A stretch of 64,000 bases of DNA from an uncultured Oscillospiraceae bacterium (GCA_934646005.1 CAKUED010000012.1:1-64000), one strand, 5' to 3'. Shown: positions 33,494 through 42,731, counted from the first letter of the stretch. Notes: generated by a model not told the origin, from the letters alone. Translations and numbers: made by a program.

Positions 33494-34356
33494 CAGCGCA
33501 ACGCCTCCTCCAGCGCTTTGTACATGACGGTTTTATCGGGCTTGCGACCGGTCCACATCTCGATGTTCAGCGCAGCTTGCTCGATGAGCATCCCGGCGCC
33601 GGTGGCACAGGGGATGCCGCGGCGGCGCATCTCGCGCACAAGCGCGGTCTCAGTGGGGTTGGGGATGATGTCCTGCACGAACATATCCTGCGTGATGGAG
33701 TCCAGCGCCAGTTTCGGCAGAGCCTCCACATCGGGATACAGACCGACGGGCGTGGCGTTTACGATAATATCCGTCCCGGCGGGAACGGCGTATTCACCCG
33801 TCCACTGCACGCAGTGCGCTGCCGTTTGGGTATTCTGCCGCAGGATTTCCACAAGCGCGTCGCCGAGCGCCTGGCTCGTCTGGCGGTGGACGATGCTGAT
33901 CTCCGCCGCGCCGGCAAGAGCCAGCTCCACGCAGATGGCGCGGGCTGCACCGCCAGCGCCGAGCACCACGACCCGTTTGCCGCGCGCCTCCACGCCGTTT
34001 GCCGCAAGCGAGCGCATGAAGCCCTTGCCGTCGGTATTATCGCCAAAGAGGTGACCATCGGTGTTGACGATCGTATTGACCGCACCGATGAGCTGCGCGC
34101 TGGGGGAGATCTCGTCGAGATATGCCATGACCGCGATTTTATGCGGGATGGTGCAGTTGACACCGCGCATTTTGAAGACCCGCAGAGCGCGGATGGCATC
34201 GGCAAGCCCATCCGGCTCTATGTCCAGCGTCAGATAGCGCCAGCGCTCCAGCCCCATGGCGCGGAACGCGGCGTCCTGAATGATGACGCCGGGATTTTCC
34301 GCCACAGGGTGACCGAACACGCCGACCAGATGGTCCAGATAATTCTGCTCTTTCAT
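33493..34356 (-). CDS. AroE-like NAD(P)-dependent dehydrogenase, altered substrate site (copy 2)
   Basis: The 287-residue protein is a close paralogue of the product at 18121-18984: same length, same N-terminus (YLDHLVGVFG, then PVAENPGVIIQDAAF), catalytic K73 and D109, and GAGGAARAI. The shikimate-binding SxS is again missing. Here the gene closes a sugar ABC importer operon, 17 bases after the second permease. AAGGGGG precedes ATG 34356. Two paralogues in two catabolic operons point to an oxidoreductase for a hydroxy-acid or polyol intermediate, not aromatic biosynthesis. Substrate unknown. Confidence 0.75.
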   Translation of the reverse strand: MKEQNYLDHLVGVFGHPVAENPGVIIQDAAFRAMGLERWRYLTLDIEPDGLADAIRALRVFKMRGVNCTIPHKIAVMAYLDEISPSAQLIGAVNTIVNTDGHLFGDNTDGKGFMRSLAANGVEARGKRVVVLGAGGAARAICVELALAGAAEISIVHRQTSQALGDALVEILRQNTQTAAHCVQWTGEYAVPAGTDIIVNATPVGLYPDVEALPKLALDSITQDMFVQDIIPNPTETALVREMRRRGIPCATGAGMLIEQAALNIEMWTGRKPDKTVMYKALEEALR

Positions 34357-34372
34357 GGCGGACGCCCCCTTG

Positions 34373-35341
34373 TTACACGTTTTCGCGCTTGCGCTTTCTG
34401 GAGTAGCAGTCGGCGGCGATGATCGCAACGATCATCAAGCCCTCGATCAGCTTCTGCCAGAAGCCGTCGACGGACAGAGCCGCCATGCAGGTGGTGAGCA
34501 TCTGCACGGCCATCAGACCGATGAAGCTCTGGATGATGCCGCCCTCGCCGCCGGCAAAGGACGTGCCGCCGATGACGACGCCGCAGTTGACGAGCATGCC
34601 GGTGGTATCACCGTAGACGGAGTTGCCGGTGTTCATCCGGGACGAGAGCAGGACGCCCGCCAGCGTGGCGGTCATGCCGCTGATGACAAAGGCAAGCCAT
34701 TTGGTGGGGACGACCTTGATGCCGGAGTATTTGGCAACGTCATAGTTGCCGCCGATCGCGTAGCAGTTGCGGCCATAGCTGGTATAGCGCATCAGGCAGT
34801 AGAAGCCTGCGCCCAGCAGCAGCATATACACGACCAACGACGGCACAGAGCCGAAGAACTTCGCGTTGGCGATGTCCATAAAGCTCATGCTCTTGCAGCC
34901 GAGCGGGTGGGCATTTGTGATCTGCTGGCAGACGCCCTTGAGGAGCATCCCCATGCCCAGCGTGATGATGAACGGCTCGCACTTCTGGTGGACAACCAGG
35001 AAGCCATTGACAAAGCCGACCACAGCGCCCGCCGCCAGTGCAACCACGAACGCCAGCCAGATGGGCAGCCCGGCATTGATCACCATGATCGCCAGAATGC
35101 CGCCCAGGCACAGCGTGCCGCCGACGGACAGGTCGCAGCCGCCGCAGATGACAGCCACCGTGACGCCGAAGGCAACGATCTCCAGAATTGCCGCGGAGCG
35201 CAGCATCTCCAGCATACTGTAGGCTGTGTAGAATTTGGTGTCAAAGAAGAGCATCATCACCAGCATGACGATGATCGCCACAACGGCCTTCTGCCGGGTG
35301 ATCACTCTGAACACCTTTTTTTCGATAGAATTTGCTTTCAT
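34373..35341 (-). CDS. ribose-type sugar ABC transporter permease (second)
   Basis: The 322-residue membrane protein belongs to the RbsC/branched permease family. The conserved region CGGCDLSVGGTLCLGG and the ATPase-contact segment GRNCYAIGGNYDVAKYSGI are clear. It has about eight to ten hydrophobic helices. It lies 14 bases after the first permease, in the order ROK kinase, binding protein, ATPase, permease, permease, AroE-like. Confidence 0.88.
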   Translation of the reverse strand: MKANSIEKKVFRVITRQKAVVAIIVMLVMMLFFDTKFYTAYSMLEMLRSAAILEIVAFGVTVAVICGGCDLSVGGTLCLGGILAIMVINAGLPIWLAFVVALAAGAVVGFVNGFLVVHQKCEPFIITLGMGMLLKGVCQQITNAHPLGCKSMSFMDIANAKFFGSVPSLVVYMLLLGAGFYCLMRYTSYGRNCYAIGGNYDVAKYSGIKVVPTKWLAFVISGMTATLAGVLLSSRMNTGNSVYGDTTGMLVNCGVVIGGTSFAGGEGGIIQSFIGLMAVQMLTTCMAALSVDGFWQKLIEGLMIVAIIAADCYSRKRKRENV

Positions 35342-35355
35342 GCCGTCGCCCTCCT

Positions 35356-36321
35356 TTACAGCTCGCGGCGGTTGTCAAGCCAGATGGCGACAACCAGCAC
35401 GGCACCGCGCATAACAGACTGCATATAGGTGGACAGACCCAGCAGGTTCATGCAGTTGCCAAGCAAGGTGATCAGAATAACGCCCAGCATCGTGCGCAGC
35501 ACGCTGCCCTTGCCGCCCTTGAGCGACGTACCGCCCACGACGACGCAGAGGATCGCGTTGGTCTCATAGCCGGTGCCGCAGGTGGCGGTGGCGGTGGTGA
35601 CGCGGGAGACCAGCGCGATGGCACCCATGGCGGCAAACAGACCGTTGATGGCGTAGATCATCCGCATGGTGCGCTTGGTATTGAAGCCGCACAGATACGC
35701 GGCGTCTTTATTGCCGCCCAGCAGCATGACGCTGCGTCCGGGCAGCGTTTTGTTGAGGAAGATGTGCATGGCTGCCAGCAGCACCGCGAACACGATGATG
35801 ATCACCGGAACGATGCCCACGGTGGACGAGAGCGTCGTGAAAATGGTGACGGGCTTTGTAGCGCGCATCAGGCGCAGCGTTTCCGCGTTGGTGAACAGCA
35901 GACCGATCGCCATGAACACGGAGCTCATGCCGTAGGTGATGAACAGCACCTCCGCCTGCGTCATTGCGCCGCTGCCGGTGAGGACCACGCCATTGAGATA
36001 GCCCAGCGCAAGACCGAGAAGCAGCGCCACAAGGATCGCGCCGACCTGCCCCAGCGGATCGACGAGCGTGACAGCCACAACGGCGGTCAGTGAGAGGATG
36101 CCGGGGACGGACAGGTCAATAAAGCCGCCGATGATCACGAATGTCATGCCGAGTGCAACGAACGGCAGCGCGCCGAGCTGGCGCAGGACGTTCGTCAGGT
36201 TCGCGGCGGTGAGGAAGGTGGGGTTCAGGATGGCGGTGATGGCCATCAGCAGGAGAATGCCGATCGAAACGAGATTTTCCTGCAGGAATTTTACGGCGGG
36301 AGATGCAGCTTTTTTCTTCAT
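35356..36321 (-). CDS. ribose-type sugar ABC transporter permease (first)
   Basis: The 321-residue permease has IIGGFIDLSVPGILSLTAVV (the usual GGIDLSVG region, slightly changed) and LPGRSVMLLGGNKDAAYLCG as the coupling segment. It begins 17 bases after the ATPase gene. Two different permeases imply a heterodimeric channel. Confidence 0.88.
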   Translation of the reverse strand: MKKKAASPAVKFLQENLVSIGILLLMAITAILNPTFLTAANLTNVLRQLGALPFVALGMTFVIIGGFIDLSVPGILSLTAVVAVTLVDPLGQVGAILVALLLGLALGYLNGVVLTGSGAMTQAEVLFITYGMSSVFMAIGLLFTNAETLRLMRATKPVTIFTTLSSTVGIVPVIIIVFAVLLAAMHIFLNKTLPGRSVMLLGGNKDAAYLCGFNTKRTMRMIYAINGLFAAMGAIALVSRVTTATATCGTGYETNAILCVVVGGTSLKGGKGSVLRTMLGVILITLLGNCMNLLGLSTYMQSVMRGAVLVVAIWLDNRREL

Positions 36322-36338
36322 ATCATTTCCCTCCGTTC

Positions 36339-37814
36339 TCAGCCGATCGCCCGGTCCATGATCTCTGCTGCCGACGCCGTTGCCGGGTCAAATTCGCCGG
36401 TGATGCGGCCATCGCAGATCGTCAGGACACGGTTGCTCATATTCAGGACCTCGGGCAGCTCCGAGGAGATCATAATGATCGCGCCGCCCTCGGCAACGAT
36501 CTTGTTCATCAGAACGTAGATCTCATACTTTGCACCCACGTCGATGCCGCGCGTGGGCTCGTCAAGGATCAGGATCTTGGGATCGCGCTCGAGCCAGCGG
36601 CCGACGATGCACTTCTGCTGGTTGCCGCCGGACAGAGACACGACCTTCGTCGCCGCACTGGGCGTTTTGACAGCCAGCGCCTGGATCTGCCGGTCGGCGA
36701 TCTCCGCCTCCTTGGAGGCGTTCAGGAAGCCGAAGTGCGTCAGGTATTCGTAGGACGCCATGGCGATGTTGCTCTGCACCGAAAACGGCAGGATCAGACC
36801 CTCGCGCTTGCGGTCCTCCGGCACCAGCGCCATGCCGGCGCGCTTGGCATCGTGCGGCGTGCGGATGCGGAGCTTTTCGCCGTCCAGCGTCATCTCATGG
36901 CCGCGGACCTTATCCGCACCGTAGATGGCGCGGACGATCTCGGTGCGTCCCGCGCCGACCAGACCCACCAGCCCCAGAATTTCGCCCTTGTGCAGGGTGA
37001 AGCTGATGTCGTGCAGCTTGTTGGTGTTGAGATTTTTGACCTCCAGCAGCGGCTCGCCGACACAGTTTGCCCGGGGCGGATATTCGTTTTCGATGGTACG
37101 ACCGACCATTTTTGCGATCATCTCGGAGCGGGTCAGCTCGCCGATGGGCTTGGTGTCGATGACATGACCGTCGCGCATGATGGTCACGATGTCGCAGTAC
37201 TCAAAGATCTCGTCCAGTTTGTGGCTGATATAAATAATGGCGATGCCGCGGCTGCGCAGATCCTTGATGATGCCGCCCAGCTTCTTCAGCTCCTCTGCGG
37301 TCAGAGAGCTGGAGGGCTCGTCCATAATGATCAACTTGGAATCAAAGGACAGTGCCTTGGTGATCTCGACCATCTGCATCTCCGATGCGCTCAGATCGCC
37401 CACGATGGCGTGGGTGTCGATGGTACTGCCGATGGAATCGAGCAGCTCGCGCGCTTTCTGGTGCGTGCCCTTCATGCCCTTGGTCTCGCTGAAGCGGCCC
37501 AGAAAGATATTTTCGCCGACGGTCATTTTGTTTACGAGGTTAAACTCCTGATAGATGATGCTGAGCCCCCGGCGCAGCGCCTGAATGGGCGTTGTTTTTT
37601 CGATGGTCTCGCCGTTAAAGATGACGATGCCCTCGTCTTTTTCATACACGCCGGAGAGGATCTTCATCAGCGTGGACTTGCCCGCTCCGTTTTCGCCAAC
37701 GATGCCGTAAACGACACCCCGCGGGATCTCCAGCGAGACATGGTCGAGCGCGGTGACGCCGGGGAAGTATTTGCAGACGTCCTTGACGACCAGAATGTTA
37801 TCACACTTTTCCAA
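36339..37814 (-). CDS. sugar ABC transporter ATPase, tandem-domain RbsA/MglA type
   Basis: The 491-residue protein has two ATPase halves. The first has GENGAGKST and IIMDEPSSSLT. The second has the degenerate P-loop GLVGAGRTE, typical of RbsA/MglA, with SGGNQQKCIVGRWL and LILDEPTRGIDVGAK. It energises uptake of a monosaccharide with the two permeases that follow. Confidence 0.92.
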   Translation of the reverse strand: MEKCDNILVVKDVCKYFPGVTALDHVSLEIPRGVVYGIVGENGAGKSTLMKILSGVYEKDEGIVIFNGETIEKTTPIQALRRGLSIIYQEFNLVNKMTVGENIFLGRFSETKGMKGTHQKARELLDSIGSTIDTHAIVGDLSASEMQMVEITKALSFDSKLIIMDEPSSSLTAEELKKLGGIIKDLRSRGIAIIYISHKLDEIFEYCDIVTIMRDGHVIDTKPIGELTRSEMIAKMVGRTIENEYPPRANCVGEPLLEVKNLNTNKLHDISFTLHKGEILGLVGLVGAGRTEIVRAIYGADKVRGHEMTLDGEKLRIRTPHDAKRAGMALVPEDRKREGLILPFSVQSNIAMASYEYLTHFGFLNASKEAEIADRQIQALAVKTPSAATKVVSLSGGNQQKCIVGRWLERDPKILILDEPTRGIDVGAKYEIYVLMNKIVAEGGAIIMISSELPEVLNMSNRVLTICDGRITGEFDPATASAAEIMDRAIG

Positions 37815-37850
37815 TTCTGCGGCTCCTCCTTGGAATTACTGAGAACTGAC

Positions 37851-37876
37851 TTTGCCCCGGACGAAGCCGGGGCAAA
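37851..37876 (-). terminator. hairpin between the binding protein and ATPase genes
   Basis: TTTGCCCCGG-acgaag-CCGGGGCAAA pairs perfectly. On the minus strand it follows the binding-protein gene by 42 bases and precedes the ATPase gene. It probably acts as a partial terminator or 3' stabiliser that keeps binding protein in excess. Confidence 0.7.
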
Positions 37877-37918
37877 GCGATCTTGTTTATGACGCCGGCG
37901 CAAGCGCGGCGGCTGGAT

Positions 37919-38947
37919 TTACCATTCGGGGTACGGGAAGTTGTCAATGGTCTCGGCGTTGACGATGTCGGGCTCGGTCCAGACAACGTCGCTCTCCAGC
38001 GTCTCGCCGTTCATGATCTTGGTGATGCAGGTAAACGCGTCCTGCGTCATCTGGGAGAAGGACTGACCGATGCACAGAGCCTGCGTGCCTTCGCGGACCT
38101 GGTCGTAGCCAACGGAGCAGCCGTCGATGCCGATGACGTAAACGCCCTCCATACCGGCGTTCTTCAGAGCCTGGATGACGCCGGTAGCGCCGGTATCCCA
38201 GTGGCAGAAGACAGCCTGGATCTCATCGCCGTACAGGGAGATGAAGTCCTCCATGATCGCCATGGCATCCTCGGTCGCCCACTGCGCAACGTCCTTGGAG
38301 TCCAGAACCGTGACGCTGTCGTCGATGGCAGACATAAAGCCGTCGTGACGCTTGATCTGCGCGTCATGGCCGGACTGACCGCCGACCTCGACCATCTTGA
38401 CGCCGTTGGGGAACGCCGCCATCATGGTCTGCGCGGCGATCTCGCCAAAGAGGAAGTCGTTGGTGCCGCACATGAAATTGCGGTACTGCTTGGACTCCTC
38501 AGGCAGATCGGAGGAATACAGACCAATGATAATGCCGGCTTCCTTGGCTTCCTTCAGCGCGGGGACCAGCGCGGCGGGGTCGGTGGGGTTCAGGCAGATA
38601 GCGGTGTAGCCCTCCGCGATGCAGGTGGAGATGGCGGCAACGCCGTTCTGAGAGTCGTAATCCTCGTCGAACAGAGTGACCTCAAAGCCATACTCGGGCG
38701 CGTACTTCTGGAACTGCGTCCACGCATACGCCTGAGAGGCGTTGGTCAGGGACTGGGTAACAAAGCCGACCTTGATCTTGCCGGTGGATGCGTCGGCCGC
38801 GGGGGCAGCGTCGGCTGCGGGGGCGGCGTCGGCCGCGGGGGTCTCAGCCGCGGGCGTGCTGCTTGCGGACGAGTCGGTCTTGGGCGCGCAGGCGACCATT
38901 GTCAGGACCATGACGAGGGCCAGCAGCAAAGCGATGAGTTTCTTCAT
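37919..38947 (-). CDS. sugar ABC transporter substrate-binding lipoprotein
   Basis: The 342-residue protein has a lipoprotein signal (LIALLLALVMVLTMVAC, lipidated Cys) and an Ala/Pro-rich linker with three AADAAPA-like repeats. A ribose-binding-type fold follows, starting IKVGFVTQSLTNASQAYAW. The D/R/N-containing ligand loops (NPTDPAALVP, GIDGCSVGYDQVREG) fit a monosaccharide or small polyol. GGAGG precedes ATG 38947. Confidence 0.88.
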   Translation of the reverse strand: MKKLIALLLALVMVLTMVACAPKTDSSASSTPAAETPAADAAPAADAAPAADASTGKIKVGFVTQSLTNASQAYAWTQFQKYAPEYGFEVTLFDEDYDSQNGVAAISTCIAEGYTAICLNPTDPAALVPALKEAKEAGIIIGLYSSDLPEESKQYRNFMCGTNDFLFGEIAAQTMMAAFPNGVKMVEVGGQSGHDAQIKRHDGFMSAIDDSVTVLDSKDVAQWATEDAMAIMEDFISLYGDEIQAVFCHWDTGATGVIQALKNAGMEGVYVIGIDGCSVGYDQVREGTQALCIGQSFSQMTQDAFTCITKIMNGETLESDVVWTEPDIVNAETIDNFPYPEW

Positions 38948-38992
38948 TTCGTTTTCCTCCAAATCGTATTTATCAACAGCGGATGCTGTTAA

Positions 38993-39937
38993 TTACTTCT
39001 GGGGCAGCCCGCGCACCAGCTCGGCAGCGCCGATGATGCCGAAGTCCTGCTTCAGCTCGGCAAAGCGGAACTCCACAGGCTGCGGGATGTGGTTGTAGCG
39101 GTCAAATTCGGCGCGGACGCGGTCGTACAGCATCGGGCCGAAATTCACAAGCCCGCCGCCGAATACGAATAGATCTACATTGAGAAGCTGATAGATATTG
39201 AACACGCACACGGCGAGGTAGTGCGCCGTCTGCTCCAGCACCTCCAGCGCGAGCGGGTCGCCCTCGCAGCAGGCGCGGTACAGCGCCACGCAGTCAAGCT
39301 CAGGACCGAGGTCCATGCTGGTCTGACGCCCCTGCGCCATGCGGCGGATGTGCTGTGGGATGTAGCGCCCGGACGCCCAGGACATGAAGCAGCCGGAATT
39401 GCGGCAGCCGCAGTCCACGCCTTCGTCGGGGGTGATGAGCATATGACCGCTCTCCCCCGCCCAGCCGTAGCTGCCCCGAAACAGCTCACCGTTCAGGATC
39501 AGACCGCTGCCGATGCCGGTGCTGGTGGCCATGTAGATCATGTGCCGGTGCCCCCGCCCTGCGCCGTAGCGGTGCTCGGCCAGCGCGGCAACATTGCTGT
39601 CGTTGTCCAGAACCACGGGCACGTTCAGCCGTTCCTGCAAATAATCACGCATCGCGAAATCCCGGATGTTGACCATGGCGGAGGTCATGCACACATAGCC
39701 CTGATCGAACAGGATGAACGACGGCATACACACGCCGATGCCCTGCAACTCGTCCATGCGGACGCCGCTGTCCTGCAGCAGCTGCCGCAGGCTTCGGATC
39801 ACCAGGTCGCAGAAGGCAGGACCGTCTGCGTCGATGGGCGTTGGATGCTGAAAGCGGGCAAGGAGCGTGTTGTGTTCATCAAACAGACCGTAGGCGACCT
39901 TGGTGCCCCCGGCGTCAATTCCGATACGATACTGCAC
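38993..39937 (-). CDS. ROK-family sugar kinase
   Basis: The protein (314 residues from GTG 39937) has the phosphate-binding IGIDAGGTKVAYGLFD at the N-terminus, ATSTGIGSGLILNGELF, and the ROK zinc motif DCGCRNSGCFMSWASG. It probably phosphorylates the imported sugar. An ATG five codons earlier (39952) contains the GGAGG that is well spaced for the GTG, so I favour the GTG. It is the first gene of the importer operon, under the promoter at 39977-40005. There is no N-terminal HTH, so it is a kinase rather than a ROK repressor. Confidence 0.85.
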   Translation of the reverse strand: MQYRIGIDAGGTKVAYGLFDEHNTLLARFQHPTPIDADGPAFCDLVIRSLRQLLQDSGVRMDELQGIGVCMPSFILFDQGYVCMTSAMVNIRDFAMRDYLQERLNVPVVLDNDSNVAALAEHRYGAGRGHRHMIYMATSTGIGSGLILNGELFRGSYGWAGESGHMLITPDEGVDCGCRNSGCFMSWASGRYIPQHIRRMAQGRQTSMDLGPELDCVALYRACCEGDPLALEVLEQTAHYLAVCVFNIYQLLNVDLFVFGGGLVNFGPMLYDRVRAEFDRYNHIPQPVEFRFAELKQDFGIIGAAELVRGLPQK

Positions 39938-39976
39938 GCGACTGTCCTCCATTGTTCCGGCGTTTGGTGTGATTCT

Positions 39977-40025
39977 ATTCTATCAAACGCTTTTTTTCGT
40001 GTCAATAACATTTACGAATGAAAGC
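39977..40025 (-). promoter_or_regulatory. promoter and candidate DeoR sites of the importer operon
   Basis: On the minus strand TTGACA (40000-40005) and TAGAAT (39977-39982) are 17 bases apart. ACGAATGAAAGC (40014-40025, plus-strand reading) lies just upstream of the -35. A related ACGAAAAAAAGC-like string lies in the spacer. These resemble the sites at 40246-40257 and 47757-47772. Confidence 0.7.
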
Positions 40026-40210
40026 ACATGATGCTATGAACAAAATTTCGGTGTCGTTTTTGTGCGCTTTCACGAAATGTATCTTTTCGGATACCTCACA
40101 CGGATGGTTCGAATACCTCCCAAAACGCCGCAAAATCCGCCTGAAACCGTTTTAATATAGGATAAGGTAAGAAAGCCAGAAAAAATGGCTCGGTTTTGGC
40201 ATTTTTCCTG

Positions 40211-40278
40211 TTGACAGGAGCAGAAATGAATAGTATCATAAGCTTACGAACGAAAGCAATAACGTTGCGAATGAATAT
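40211..40278 (+). promoter_or_regulatory. promoter and candidate DeoR sites of the glycyl radical enzyme gene
   Basis: TTGACA (40211-40216) and TATCAT (40234-40239) are 17 bases apart. ACGAACGAAAGC (40246-40257) and GCGAATGAATAT (40267-40278) follow about two helical turns apart (21 bp), over the probable start of transcription. CGAAC/CGAAT repeats of this sort are typical targets of DeoR-family repressors. Confidence 0.75.
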
Positions 40279-40301
40279 TATACTGGATAGGAGAGTGCCT
40301 T

Positions 40302-42716
40302 ATGGAAAACACGGAACACTTTGGAGCTCTGACGCCCCGGATGAAAGCCTTCCGCGAGGAGGTGCTGGATGAAAAGCCGTATGTGGACGCCGAGCGTGCC
40401 ATTCTGGCAACGCAGGCCTATCAGGAGAATCAGAATCAGCCGCGCGTGATGGCGCGGGCGCTGATGCTCAAAAAGATTTTGGAGAATATGAGCATCTATA
40501 TCGAGGATAAGACGCTGCTGGCAGGCAATCAGGCAACCAAAAACTGCAATGCGCCCATTTTCCCGGAGTATACGATGGGCTTTGTCCTGAAAGAGCTGGA
40601 TCTGTTTGAAAAGAGAAATGGCGACGTGTTCTACATCACGGAGCAGACAAAGCAGCAGCTGCGCGACATCGCGCCGTTCTGGGAGAACAACAACCTGCGC
40701 GCGCGCGGCGAGGCGCTGCTGCCCGACGAGGTCAGCGTTTTTATGGAGACCGGCGTGTTCGGCATGGAGGGCAAGCTCAACGCCGGTGACGCGCATCTGG
40801 CGGTCAACTATCCGCGCATTCTGAAGGAGGGGCTGTGCGGCTATGAGGCGCGCACGCGGGCGTGCCTGGAAGCGCTGGATCTGACCGACCCCGACAGCAT
40901 CGACAAGACCGTATTCTACCGGGCTGTGCTGGTGGTGATCGACGCGGTGCGCGCCTTTGCGCTGCGCTACAGCGCGCTGGCGGCGGAGCTGGCAGACAAG
41001 GAGAGCGACGAGACCCGCCGCGCGGAGCTGCTGGAGCTGAGCCGCATCTGCGCCAAAGTGCCCTATGAGCCTGCGGATTCGTTCCGCGAGGCTGTCCAGT
41101 CCGTGTGGTTCATCCAGCTCATCCTTCAGATCGAATCCAACGGTCACTCCCTGAGCTACGGACGCTTTGATCAGTATATGTATCCCTACTATCAGGCGGA
41201 TATGCAGTCCGGCAGGCTCACCAGGGAGGACGCGCTCGAGCTTCTGACCTGCCTGTGGATCAAGACCCTGACCATCAACAAGCTCCGCTCGCAGGCGCAT
41301 ACGCTCAGCTCCGCCGGCTCTCCGATGTACCAGAATGTGACCATCGGCGGTCAGACCACCGATAAGAAGGATGCCGTCAACGAATTGAGCTTTGTGGTGC
41401 TTCAGTCCGTCGCACAGACGCGCCTGACGCAGCCCAACCTGACCGTCCGCTATCACAAAAACCTTGACCCGAAGTTCTTTGACGAGTGCATCGAGGTGAT
41501 GCGGCTCGGCTTCGGCATGCCGGCGCTCAATAACGACGAGATCATCATCCCCTCGTTTATCAATTGGGGCGTTTCCGAGGAGGACGCCTACAACTACAGC
41601 GCCATCGGCTGCGTGGAGACTGCCGTGCCCGGCAAGTGGGGCTACCGCTGCACGGGTATGTCGTATATCAACTTCCCGCGCCTTTTGCTGTGCGTGATGA
41701 ATAACGGCGTGGACCTGACGTCCGGCAAGCGGTTCGTCAAGGGCTACGGCTCGTTTGCGGACATGGAGAGCTTTGATGAGCTGATGGCGGCGTGGGATCG
41801 TTCCCTGCGCGAGATGACGCGCTACAGCGTGATCGTGGAGAACTTCATCGACAAGGCGTCCGAGCGGGATGTGCCGGATATTCTCTGCTCGGCGCTGACC
41901 GACGACTGTATCGCCCGCGGCCGCACCATCAAAGAGGGCGGCGCGGTGTATGACTTCATCTCCGGCTTGCAGGTCGGCATCGCCAACATGGCAGACAGCC
42001 TGTCCGCTATCAAAAAGCTGGTGTACGACGAGAAAAAAATCACCCGTGAGCAGCTCTGGAACGCCATTCTGGACGACTTCCAGTCCCCGGAGAACCAGGA
42101 GATCCAGAGAATGCTGATCGAGGATGCGCCGAAATACGGCAACGATGATGACCGCGTGGATCAGCTGGGCGTGGACGCCTACGCGCCGTATATCGACGAG
42201 ATCCGCAAATACCCCAACACCCGCCACCTGCGCGGACCGATCGGCGGCATCCGCTATGCGGGCACGTCCTCCATCAGCGCGAACGTGGGTCAGGGCATGG
42301 GCACCGCCGCTACGCCGGATGGGCGGCACGCCTTTGAGCCGCTGGCGGAGGGGTGCAGCCCGGCGCATAACGCCGACAAGCACGGTCCTACGGCGGTGTT
42401 CAAATCCGTCGCCAAGCTCCCGACCGACAAAATTACCGGCGGCGTGCTGCTGAATCAGAAGATGACGCCGCAGATGCTCGCTTCGGCGGAGAACCGCCAG
42501 AAGCTGGAGGCGCTGATCCGCACGTTCTTCAATACCCTCCACGGCTACCATGTGCAGTACAACATCGTCTCCCGCGAGACGCTGATCGACGCGCAGCTGC
42601 ATCCTGAGGATCACAAGGACCTCATCGTCCGCGTGGCTGGCTACAGTGCGTTCTTCAATGTCCTGTCCAGGCAGACGCAGGACGACATCATCGCCCGCAC
42701 CGAGCAGACACTCTGA
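40302..42716 (+). CDS. glycyl radical enzyme, dehydratase/lyase-like, sugar-linked (GRE 1)
   Basis: The 804-residue protein has the glycyl radical loop VRVAGYSAFF near the C-terminus (radical Gly780) and the thiyl loop SAIGCVETAVPG (C437). The C-V-E form with Glu439 marks the dehydratase/lyase branch, not pyruvate formate-lyase, which has two adjacent Cys. The substrate region is not one I can match to diol, choline, hydroxyproline or isethionate enzymes. Its activase is encoded at 46930-47694. The neighbouring importer, ROK kinase, lactonase, D-lyxose isomerase and Gfo/Idh enzyme point to a sugar- or polyol-derived substrate. TAGGAGAG precedes the ATG. The enzyme would be destroyed by oxygen. 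Confidence 0.88.
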   Translation: MENTEHFGALTPRMKAFREEVLDEKPYVDAERAILATQAYQENQNQPRVMARALMLKKILENMSIYIEDKTLLAGNQATKNCNAPIFPEYTMGFVLKELDLFEKRNGDVFYITEQTKQQLRDIAPFWENNNLRARGEALLPDEVSVFMETGVFGMEGKLNAGDAHLAVNYPRILKEGLCGYEARTRACLEALDLTDPDSIDKTVFYRAVLVVIDAVRAFALRYSALAAELADKESDETRRAELLELSRICAKVPYEPADSFREAVQSVWFIQLILQIESNGHSLSYGRFDQYMYPYYQADMQSGRLTREDALELLTCLWIKTLTINKLRSQAHTLSSAGSPMYQNVTIGGQTTDKKDAVNELSFVVLQSVAQTRLTQPNLTVRYHKNLDPKFFDECIEVMRLGFGMPALNNDEIIIPSFINWGVSEEDAYNYSAIGCVETAVPGKWGYRCTGMSYINFPRLLLCVMNNGVDLTSGKRFVKGYGSFADMESFDELMAAWDRSLREMTRYSVIVENFIDKASERDVPDILCSALTDDCIARGRTIKEGGAVYDFISGLQVGIANMADSLSAIKKLVYDEKKITREQLWNAILDDFQSPENQEIQRMLIEDAPKYGNDDDRVDQLGVDAYAPYIDEIRKYPNTRHLRGPIGGIRYAGTSSISANVGQGMGTAATPDGRHAFEPLAEGCSPAHNADKHGPTAVFKSVAKLPTDKITGGVLLNQKMTPQMLASAENRQKLEALIRTFFNTLHGYHVQYNIVSRETLIDAQLHPEDHKDLIVRVAGYSAFFNVLSRQTQDDIIARTEQTL

Positions 42717-42731
42717 AAACAGCACGATCAC

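Noticed and set aside
40302..42716. Pyruvate formate-lyase (pflB) identity for glycyl radical enzyme 1
   Set aside because: The active-site loop is GCVE with a single Cys, whereas pyruvate formate-lyase has two adjacent Cys residues.
40278..42731. An 817-codon minus-strand open frame opposite glycyl radical enzyme 1
   Set aside because: It is the antisense shadow of a high-GC gene with complete catalytic motifs on the plus strand. The translation is His/Arg/Leu-rich and has no domain.
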